Origin: Symbiodinium kawagutii
Lineage: Eukaryota; Sar; Dinophyceae; Suessiales; Symbiodiniaceae
Reading direction: 5' to 3'
DNA length: 64,000 nt
NCBI GenBank assembly: GCA_009767595.1
Contig: VSDK01026319.1
Coordinates: forward strand, 134,035-198,034
In this document: in pieces, positions 1-11,348 of the stretch
Layout: each line of letters begins with the position of its first letter
Position numbering within the stretch: position 1 is the stretch's first letter
Notes under the pieces: generated by a model
The model's database searches: none
Told to the model about the DNA's origin: nothing
What the model saw: the letters and a program-made list of their open reading frames with translations, nothing else
Made by a program: the position numbers and the translations under genes

Positions 1-190
1 ATCTATCTATCTATCTAGCCTATCCATCTATCTATCTATCTAGCCTATCCATCTATCTATCTATCTAGCCTATCCATCTATCTATCTATCTAGCCTATCC
101 ATCTATCTATCTATCTAGCCTATCCATTTATCTATCTATCTAGCCTATCCATCTATCTATCTAGCCTATCCATCTATCTATCAATCTATC
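1..190. repeat. 25-bp minisatellite built from ATCT units
   Basis: A 25-bp unit (four ATCT steps followed by AGCCTATCC) is repeated about seven times with few changes. The array starts at the window edge, so its full length is unknown. No coding signal is seen in it. Confidence 0.95.
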
Positions 191-209
191 ATTCGCATTG
201 ATAAGCCCA

Positions 210-331
210 TCATAGCTGTGCGTGAGGTGCAGCTGATTGGGACCGCCCAGCTCCAGCCTCCTCTTGGATAATGGCAGCCTTGTCCTCAGCCGCATCAGCT
301 TCAGAGAAGCTTCCAAGCAGCCGTCTCACAC
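210..331 (-). CDS. Exon-like segment, possible 3' end of the third gene
   Basis: After an AG acceptor at 332-333 the frame reads VRRLLGSFSEADAAEDKAAI and continues through QEEAGAGRSQ to a TGA at 210-212. A GC donor near 257 (GAG|GCTGG) is an alternative end. The composition is acidic and Ala-rich like the other exons of this gene. The upstream part of the same open frame (to about 420) is also coding-like. Confidence 0.5.
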
Positions 332-3300
332 CTGAGCATCGCCATTCGTTTTGTATGTCAGTGATGCCATGGGCCCTGGCTTGGGCCAACATGATCCTTG
401 AACTGCAAGGTATGGCAGTGGCTTCATGATGCTTGACAAGGGTTGATGAAGTATATAAATAATACTTGATAATGGTTGATTCATATTTGTTACTATCCCC
501 TATTATCAACAGCGATTGTTGATTATCATTTACGAGGGTCATTATTGAGGGTCCGTAGTCATGATGAAAAATAATGTTTTACATGTTCAAAATGTTTTTC
601 TTACATGGTCCAAATTCCACTGAAAATGCTGTTTCCAATAGTACATAATTCACTATACTTATGTGCACCACATCAGCTTACACTAGCCCTTTCGAAACTT
701 GAATAAAATGCAAATAAAAAAGCAAACAAAAAGCAAACACAAAATGCAACACTTAAAGCACTCACAAAAAGACGAAGCAAAAATAAAGCAACAAAAATGG
801 GTTTTCCAAAAGCGGGAAAAAAGGGTGAACAAAAAAGGATGATTATTAAATGCACAAAAAAAACAAAATAAAAGCAAATAAAAAGCAAACAGCAGTGTTT
901 TGCATGTTTTTTTGCATTTTGCCTTTTTTTTCTGCTTTTATTTTGCGTTTTTGCGTTGCTTTTTTGAGGTGCATGTTTTCTGCATTTTTTCTGCGTTTTG
1001 CTTCTGCTTTTATTTTGCTTTTTATTTGTTTGTTTATCCCTTTTGTCTTTTGCCCTGGTTGTTTGAGTTGCTTCTTGGTTTTGCTTTTTATGTGTTTTTT
1101 TCCCTTGTTTTTTCAAGTTTGTTGATTTCTAATCTAGGCTGAGGTTTGGTGCACATAACACTATACCCTACCATTATGATAATATAATGGATGATGATAA
1201 TTCACAATGATGAATAAGAATGGTTGATAATAGTGAACGATGATGGTTGATATAACCTGATAGCAAATAACAGCTGAGAATGATGCTTATGAAGAATGGT
1301 TATTAATAGCCAGAATGAATATTCATAAGAATCGTTCAGAATAATGTAGTTCGAATTAGGTCTGTTAGGTTCCCCTGATCTGCACAACGCCTTGTGCAGC
1401 TCTGCGAAGCCCACCTCCTTGCCGGACATCTGGAAGAAATCTGTCGCTCCGCGACCTGTGCTCCGCAGGACCTCAGAAATTGGGAAGCAGCGGAGTGCGA
1501 ACTCCATTTGGTTCTGCTGAAGTGCCACGATCAATGGTGGTTTTCTAGGGATTATACCATGAATGGGGAGAAGAATAGGGATTATAGAGGTGCTAGGGGT
1601 TGGCCATATGTAAATGGGGTTTCTAGGCGTTATACCATTAAGAATGATCAATAATAGGGGAGAATCACCGTCAATAGCGGTCATAATATGTCATAATCAA
1701 CCATCTAGTGGTTTATCAAAATAGGGGTCCCCAAAGATATGGTAGGTTCATTATCATTCCAGGACTAGAAAGGAATAATAAAGTGGATGATTTGGGGGTT
1801 GCCCCATTTTAAGAAACCGCGCCAAATTTGAACATCAAATTGCTCCCAATCTTCGTTAAACATATCGGATCAAATGATTGTATGATTTTAGTCTCAAAAC
1901 TATTGATCAATCGTTAACTGACTTTTGTTCTGATGGATAATCACATGGATTGCCAAGAATCAATGATGCCAGTCACAAACTGAAGCCAAAGGATCACTGA
2001 GGATTACCACTGGGCAAATGATACAGGTGGTTTTGTCGCATCTTACATTTGACCGCTTGATTCAGCCATGAAACTAGCCATACCCCATCGCGGCAGACTG
2101 GTTGATTGCGAAGCAATTGTTGCCCAAATAGTCTGTAGCTTCTTTAAGTCGCACAATTAAAGATTGAAATAAACCCTCGGTGCATCACCTTGTATAACCC
2201 AATGATTACAAGAATCCACGAGCCAAAAGGTACCATCATGCCCTCAATTTGTGACAACGTTCCCCCTGCAAATGAATCCAGCCCAGGTGAACCCCGTGGT
2301 CGAGCCTTGGACATCCAGAAAATGTGCGGTCGCCTCCCAGAATTGTGAAAAACTCCGCAGCCAAGGACTGCTTGGAATCGTGTTCCGCAGTGATGGGAGA
2401 TCCCCTACCAATTGAGCCATACATAGCTGATGATTTACCTCCAAATAGCTGGGTTTATCAACAGAGATCTCCCATGATTTTGACTCACATCGTGTACGCA
2501 AATGCACAAGTTCATAACATTCCTGATGCCAACGCATGCCAACTATATGAAGTACAAAATACTTGTAAGTCCAACACCTCAACAACCAAAAAAACACAAA
2601 ACGACGCCCCAAAGAAGAAGAACACAATCAGCAACAGAAAGAACAAGAAAACTAAACAGCAAGAATAACAACAGGAAGAGCAACAACAGCAACAGCAACT
2701 GCACAAACCACTGCAAGAGCAGCAACTGCTTCCAGCACCTTCATCCGTCTTCCCGGAAGGAAGGCTTCATGGAGAGAATCGGCGGCCTTCGGCAAACCGG
2801 CACGGAATTTATGCGACTGTTAGTTCATTCATTTCTCTGTTGCTGGTGCTTTCCCCCATCATGAATCAGTTTTGGTTTGGATTCAAACAAACCATCCCCA
2901 AATTGCGGGGAGTCTGCAAACACAGGCAGCATATCTTGCTGCATCTTGAGGATATGGCAAGGTACTGGCTCAATGGATCTGTCCACAGATCACGCCTACT
3001 TCAGAGGCAAGGGATAGTGGTGCCGCTTTGAAAATGACGACTTTGGCGCTTTGGGAGGCATCAAACAGCTTTGTCTACCTTCAAATTTGGTCAAACTCCA
3101 TGGTTTCAACGACAAAGATGGAGAAACGATCCATGATGATTTTTCTAAGGGTGGCTACTTGCGGAATGATGATCCAAAGGCGCCTGAAAGGCATCCAGCA
3201 GCCGTGGTGCCATGGCAGATTCACGGGTGGCGATGGTGCGATAAGTTCACAGCAGGGACTGAGTGTGCTTCCTGATGGTTAAGTGATGGCGAATCCTTGA

Positions 3301-4489
3301 CTAGTGATCAACTGGTGGCTAATGATGGTTGACCATGCTTAATGGGCCAACAAATGGCTTAATGATGGTCAGCCAAGAAATGACCTTAAAAGGTGCTGTT
3401 CGAGGTCTTGGACGCACTTGATTAGAAGGATGTCTCCAATATGTTTACATGCCAAGGCATTGAAACTGGTAAGCTGGATGGTGGTTATGACCCCTATGAA
3501 AAGCATTGGTCAATCAACCAACGATACATTTGAGAGAAAAAAGTGTCTAAAACCACCAACCAGCCAGTATTGCTGGTCATTATCCCATTGTTACCCACAT
3601 GTTTAACCACATGTTTAACCATATAAAACTGACAAGTTTGGGTGGAAAGTCGCTGTCCAAGCAAGCAGGATGAGTGTAGAGCCAAGGGTTGCGGAGCGAA
3701 CGCTTGTGCCGTGTCATCTTTGACGCCATGGGTGTCTCTAGGGCTACCATGGGCTACCAACAAATCACCTAGCTCAGTAAATGCTTATCAATGTTTATTG
3801 TTTATCAATCATCTTTTGTTAAACACTAATAACATGATCCATAAAGATTGATACACACTAATCATTGGTCCAAAAAAAGGTGGAACCATCCATCCTAACT
3901 TTGAGGGTTCCCAACAGAAACCACGAGATTGCAAAAGAGAAACAGGTCGCACAACCACTGTTGGCTGTAGGTGGGCGCACCCAGCCGTGGTTTGACTTGT
4001 CACCCGTGTTTCTGCCTGTCGCAAGTCCAAACGTCCAAACGTATTTTTTTGACGATGTTTTCGAATGGCTAAGTAGTGATAGTGCTTTACAGTGGCTTGC
4101 AGTGGTTTATAGTGGTTTCCAGTGGCTTCTAGTGGTTTATAGTGACATAGTGATTTATAGTGGTTTATAGTGAACAACGACAACCATCAACAACCAAGGT
4201 CCACAGTGAACAATAACCAACCACCATCAATAAACTCAACCAACAAAATCACCCCGCCTTTGGTGGGTCGTTCACTGAAGACGTGGGGCGTTTGCACATC
4301 ATTCACCTCCTGACCACCGGAAGCATCGGTCCTGTAAGGCAGCGAATTGCGCATAGACCCACAGCCGGCAGGAAGCTTTTGGCCTCGGCGATACACCCCT
4401 CAGGCAGCTGCAAAGCCCTTGGGGCGTTCATTGGGTGAATCGTTGATGAAGGATGCTGCTGCTGCTGCTGCTGATGATGATGATGGTGG

Positions 4490-4529
<40 letters not shown>

Positions 4530-7500
4530 ACAATCGGTGAAAAAAGTCGCTGAGTAACATTAGTTGCTGCTAGTTGATAAGTGATGCTAATGGATGTTAT
4601 TGGTTTGTGATTTACTTTCGATCAGCAACTCATCGACAAACGCTTAGTTAATTGTTATCAACCAGTACCAACCACTAATCATGACTGAGCCGTTCTTGCA
4701 AACCATCAACCGTATGTGCTCGTCATTTTACATCGCCTTTCTGAACATAGTTGAACTTTGTGACTGGTCACAACTCTGCTTGTATCAACGATATTCATCT
4801 GGGTGTATCCTCCATGCTATGCATCGATGCATCGATCCCTACGGGTTCCTTGTCCCCACAAACGTCGCCACCGCGGCAGCGTAACGCGGCACCAAGTGGC
4901 CCATGGGTTGGGCCTTCCGCCTCATCTTGCAGCACTTCCAGAAATTCCAAGACCTAGCAGCGGCTTGCCATCGAAATGCCGCGCGTGGATATTACAGACT
5001 GCTTGGTTTGTAGTGTTTTTGGTATGTGTAGATCTGCATATAGTGTATTCTAAACTAGTATGGTATGATATGGTATATAGTGTATATACGTACTGTATAT
5101 AATGTATACATACTGCTTGTATGTATAGTGTATACTCTTACAGTCCTGACATGTCCTGGCCATATATCTGGAAGTGCACTATGTGACCTATGGATGCGGG
5201 AATTATGTGTAGAAGAATTATGAATAATTCTAATCCGCCGACCCTGGCTCTGGCACAGGGGTGCCCATGTCACAAGACTTGTATCGTGGCCCTTACGCCG
5301 TGGCCCTCAGGCGACTAAAAAACCAAAGGTTGATGAAAAGCAGCCAAGCAAAACCAATGGTAAAGCACCAGTGGTTACTGAAAGGCAACCCAGGTCCATT
5401 CCAAGCCAAACCAATGGAAATTTCCAGGTGGGTGCTGCGCCCGCCATCTCTGGGGCTCCGACAGTCAACATCTCAGCTCGACCTCCCGTGCACCTCGTCA
5501 GGGAGGACATGGTTCGACCATGAGGTGCTCATCAACCGCCATCAACCGCCATCAACCGCCATCCATCAACCACCACCAAGCACCCATGAATTGATCCATG
5601 TGGATTCAGCATTGCTGATTGTTGATCTGGTGACTATGTCCGATTCGAATCCGAAGCAATCTTTGACTTACTAGTAGTAAATTGCGAGCTATAACCATAG
5701 CAAAACTCGGTGGTGACCTATATCGCTGCGGATCTCCCATGTGGATCAGCAAATCGCAGATTTTGCTGCGCCAGTCTCCAGTCATCACTGCAAGGAACCA
5801 AAGCTGTCCCATGATTTGTGAAGATCCAGACTTGGCAGCAACTGTTTTGGGGCCTCTGGATACTTGGCGCTCCCGCTCCCCATCAATCATTGTACTTGTA
5901 CTGATCAATTCAAACTCTTGGTGCAGTTGGTCCACCACGCAGGCAGGCTCTCATGTCCGATTCTTTGATTCAAGCGTTTCACTCGTCCCAAGGGATGGTT
6001 TTTGGCTTGTCGCTCTCTGGATGCCATCTGAAGAAATGAAAGTTGATAGATCAAATCTTTGATTGACCATCAACTTTTGACCGAGGCTCTCAATGATGTT
6101 TTTTTGCCCCCTACTATCCACCAGTAACCTTGTCTAGCCCCAAACCTTTTGACAGCACATGCTGAGCATTCATCCGACACAACATGGTTATTTCAAGAAC
6201 ATCTTGCTTGAAGACCCCAAGAGGTCCATGGAAGCGGCAATGCGCATCAACCTGCTACCTGAAATGGAACCCCTTTCCGGAAACCATCGCCCAGAGGTCC
6301 AGGTCAAGACACATGCGGGCCAACTGGTTCGTCAGCTCCGGCCATGCACGGCCGCTTTCGAATTGGCCTCAGATTCAGCTGCCGAGGAACACTGCAGCTG
6401 CACAAAATAACATCCGCCAGAAAAAAAAACCGCATTTAGGCGGCCCATTTGTTGTCACTGGTGGTGAAAGTTTTGAATCAAACTGGTTGAGTGACTTTCC
6501 TGACAATGACATGCTCTATCCTGGCTTGAAATCGGACTGGCCCCATCTCAGGCGGTACTCAAATACCAAGAGCATCCAAAAACATCCAAAAACAAAATCT
6601 AGCTACCAGTGGTTGCGATTCCAACTCTGCTTTTTATAGTGGCTGCTTGACCTTCCTGTCAGCATTTTTCTTAGGTAATCTTTTCCCCCTATTACTAAAC
6701 GGTCCCCCCCCCGCTCCCCAAATACTAAGCGCCTCCAGGGGTTTTTTATATTAGGGGGAGATTTAATATTAGGGGACCCTAATATTAAATTTAGGACCCT
6801 AATGATAAAAACCATTTTGAGCGTTGAATATTTGCTTTTTAAAATTCTTTTTTAAAACCTATTCAAAAATTGCAAAAGCCAACCGCACGAAGGGGACCCT
6901 AATATTAAATTTAGGACCCTAATTTCAAAAACCACTTGAGCGTTGAATATTTGCCTTTTTAAATTCTTTATTAAAACCTATTCAAAAATTGCAAAAACCA
7001 ATTGCACGAAGGGGACCCTAATATTAAATTTAGGACCCTAGTGATAAAAACCATTTGGGCGTTTAATGTTTGTTTTATTAAATTCTTTATTAAAACTTTT
7101 TCAAAAATTGCAAAAACCAATTGCGCGAAGGGGACCCTAATATTAAATTTATGACCCTAATGATAAAAACCATTTTGGCGTTTAATGATTGCTTTGTTAA
7201 ATTCTTTATTAAAACCTATTCAAAAATTGTAAAAACCAATTGCGCGAAGGGGACCCTAATATTAAATTTAGGACCCTAAGGATAAAAACCACTTGGGTGT
7301 TTAGGACCCTAATATTAAACATCCCCCAAGCCAAAGGTTTTTAATAATAGGGGGGGAACCGGTTGCTTGGGGAATGTGGTTCCTCTTTTACTTTTCAATT
7401 GCTACAATTGAAAATACAATTGACCAAGACAAAAAAAATCAGGAAGTGCACCCCCAAGGTGGTTTTTTATATTTAGGGGGGGTTTAGTAATAGTAGGAAG

Positions 7501-10500
7501 CGATTAGTAGATTGCGATGATGTCATGTTCATGGACAAGTGCCTTTGAAGTCTCAGATTTCCCCACACCCTCTCCTTCACACATGCTAGTCATCATACTC
7601 CTGGGTCAAGGTTCTGGTTGTCTGACTTGGCAGCGCCGTGCGAAGGCTCCAGAAAGCATGCATCTCTCGAACCAGTTATATAGATCATATATCTTGTACT
7701 CCAAGCAACGAACCAACCATCCAAGCACCCCATCTCTTCACCGCTAGCCACCTAAGGCAGCCATCGCAGCGGCATCTGCCATGGCACTTCGCACCTGAGT
7801 CTGCCGGGGGGTCCATGGTCATTTCAATGTGCTATCCCGTTGCTGTATAAAAACCACGCCATACAACCCACGCAGTGCATTTCAGGGTTGGAATCAGAAA
7901 CAGAGTCACCCGAATCTATGTAACCATCTTGCGAATTTGCTGGCAAGAATCACAACTAGGCTTGATATTTAACCAAGAAATCATATGAAATCCATGAGCT
8001 TGGACTGAATCATTCACAGACTTCCTGCCGTTCCAACCTGCGTACAGCTTTCGTCAGGGCTACGGCTCCGCTGTGCATGCGACAAGGTGCCGTGGACAAA
8101 GAGCTGGCAGCTGCCAGGGCCTGGTCGTACGCTGGTGGAACTTCAGCCAGTTGGATTCAGAGCTGAAAAATTGCTTGGTGGGATATGCTTGGATGTAGTG
8201 GGATATGGTGGGACATGGTGGGATATGGTGGGATATAGTTGGAGATGGTGGGACATGGTGGATGGTGGGATATGGTTGGAGATGGTGGGACATGGTGGGA
8301 TATGGTGGGATATGGTGGGATATGGTGGGTTGGAGATGGTTGGAGATGGTGGGATATGGTGGGATATGGTGGGATATGGTTGGAGATGGTGGGACATGGT
8401 GGGATATAGTTGGAGATGGTGGGACATGGTGGGATATAGTTGGAGATGGTGGGACATGGTGGGATATAGTGGGATATGGTTGGAGATGGTGGGATATGGT
8501 TGGAGATGGTGGGACATGGTGGGATATGGTGGGATATGGTGGGTTGGAGATGGTTGGAGATGGTGGGATATGGTGGGATATGGTGGGATATGGTTGGAGA
8601 TGGTGGGACATGGTGGGATATAGTGGGATATGGTTGGAGATGGTGGGATATGGTTGGATATGGTGGGATATGGTGGGATATTGTTGGATATGGTGGGATA
8701 TGGTGGGATATGGTGGGATATGGTGGGATATAGTTGGAGATGGTGGGACATGGTGGGATATAGTGGGATATGGTTGGAGATGGTGGGATATTGTTGGAGA
8801 TGGTGGGATATGGTTGGAGATGGTGGGACATGGTGGGATATGGTTGGATAGTGGGTTTGTTGTCTCAGGTCCAACGCCACCAACATCATCCAAAGCTTGC
8901 AAGCTTGGCATTGGTTTGGATGCTTTGGTTCGGCTGCCTGGCCCTTTCAGCTCGGTGTTGCGTTGCTTTGCGGCGTGGGACTGAGTCGGTTCGGGTTCTG
9001 AGTTCCTTTAGGGCTGTTTGGTTTTGGAGGATTTTGGGTGGTGTCGGGCTATCAACCACTTATAGCCTGCTAGCTAACCATCGTTACCCATTCTTAACAT
9101 TTCTTTACCACTTTACAAACAGCTGGTTGTTGGCTGGTGAGTCACTTGGTCGGATTTCGGACCTCCAGTAAGGCCGGTCCGATCTCATCGCGGACCCATT
9201 GAGCTCCTGGGGGTTCGCCATGGCACCCAGCGATGGCACCGCCATGGGACACCATGGATCCATGGATCACTTCCTGCAACTTGTGCGCTTGGAAGGCCTC
9301 TAACTTGGTGAGCTCGTTGAAGCGAAGATAAAGATCACCCGCAACAGTGACCAGCATGTTGGTCATAGTAAATGATTGTCAATGATCAGTACTGATGGTG
9401 GTTTCTTGAAATTGGGTACCACCAGCCATGATCCAGTTTATTTACCATTTGTGGCAATAGACCAACCAGTTTGAGCGGTCCCCGATAGCTTGTGAAACCT
9501 GCTCGTAAAAACACATCTTATTTGAGCAGTGATGCCCCTCGTGGATGAGAAAAAACAGTCCCCAATAAACCCTCATTGTAGAACTATCTTCATCTAGCAC
9601 GATCCATCCTTGATCTACTGGCTGTTTTGGGTCATGATCAACACTAAGGCTTTGCCTGTTTCACTGCCGGAGCTGATATGATCCAACCGTCATCAGAAAG
9701 ACCTGAAAACGATCGTGATGTAGGCAATGTATATGTATATGATATACAGATATTTAAATAATTATATCATATGTAAAAATAAATAAATATATATATATAT
9801 ATTTATTGATTATACATAGATAGTGACACAAAGATAGATGACAAAATGCCACTTGAAAATTGAAAGTGGCCATGTTTCCAATCTTCCTTCTCCGTAGGTG
9901 GAGATCTGTAGCATGGTCAGGTCACTTGACAACCAGAAGCCATGGCCGCCGCCCTGCGGCAAAGCTGTCCTCTTTCCACGCCGCCACCTGCGAGATGACT
10001 GGCTGATCTCCCAGCGGATCCATAAGCTCCAAATGGTTACTAGTAGCCACCAAATGGTGGTTTCTCAAAATAGGGGTACCCCAAAAATGGTTGGTTTAGT
10101 ACTATAAATGATTAATAGTGGATGATTTAGGGGTACCCCTATTTTGAGAAACACCCAAATAGTTATAAGTCAGTATCAATTTCAGAACCATTATTAACCA
10201 ACTGGTGGTCATCATTAACCATTTCTAACCACCTTTGTATTCACCATTGTTAAGCATCCAAATTAGCTGATTGTCAAAGTGTTGGCCAACAGAAAAATGA
10301 TTACTCCGGGTCAATCGGAGGCCGGAACACCAATACTCCCTTCCGGCTATCATTAAGGTACCCTCATTCATCAAGATAGGTTTCAGATCCATTTTTGCTT
10401 TTTTTCTGATTGCATTCGATACTTTTGGCCATTGAAGAGCAATTAATACATGTAATGAACCCAACTCAGAGAAAAAAATAGATGAGCCTGGGCGTTGGAG

Positions 10501-11280
10501 TAGACTTACTTTTTCGCATAAGGGTTTTGGCTGATTAATTCTTGGGGGACATTGGGGGAATCCGTGATCCAGAAAATGGTGGCAATCAAGTCGATGTTTA
10601 ATTGAATGTTGAGAGGAAAATTGCAGGATATTGAGTTTCACGATTTTGCCTTTGTTTGAGATGGATATGAAGGGTTTTGGATGGGTTTTGGCTCAGTAAG
10701 AGGGTCCCCTATCACAAAAATACCCTGTCATTGTTATAGCAAAAAATAGCTCAGTGTCCTGATCGCTTGGCAGGGCGAGGGGTAATTCAGCATTAAATGC
10801 AAGGGATTGGTCATGGAATAGGAGAAACTGGAGTATACCTGGTCCACTCATGTCCACTCCAGGTGTACCTCCCAATTATTAGTGTTCTATGACTAAGCAG
10901 GTAAGCCTTCATCTAATCTGAGTTCGCAAAACTTCCAAGTGCAAAGGAAGCATGGTCTCCTTCAATACTGTGAAGCCGGCAATTTCTCATTCAATGAACA
11001 CACCTTAGCCCAACTAGCAGGTTTACCTATCGAAAGTGCTGATTAAGTTCCCTTCCAAGAGATCCCAAAGGGTCTGCTACACCCATTTTCAGCTGCAGAG
11101 TGCAGACTTCGCAAAGGGAAAACCTTAAACCCGGCGCACCTGATGGTGGGACCAGCTGCGGCGAGCTCTTTCGAAAGACCTCCACTGCAGTGCTACTGGC
11201 GGGCGGTAGGTCATGTCTTGTTGATGTGGCTGTTGTTTGTTCTTTGTGTTCTTGGTGTTGTTGTTGATGTTGATGTTGTT

Positions 11281-11311
<31 letters not shown>

Positions 11312-11313
11312 TT

Positions 11314-11348
<35 letters not shown>

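Noticed and set aside
6772..7320. Interstitial telomere array
   Set aside because: CCCTAA words occur only once or twice per 119-bp unit, not in tandem hexamer or heptamer register.
8060..8984. Long open frames of 178-283 codons on both strands
   Set aside because: They follow from a 10-bp stop-free tandem unit; the protein repeats are a by-product of the DNA repeat.
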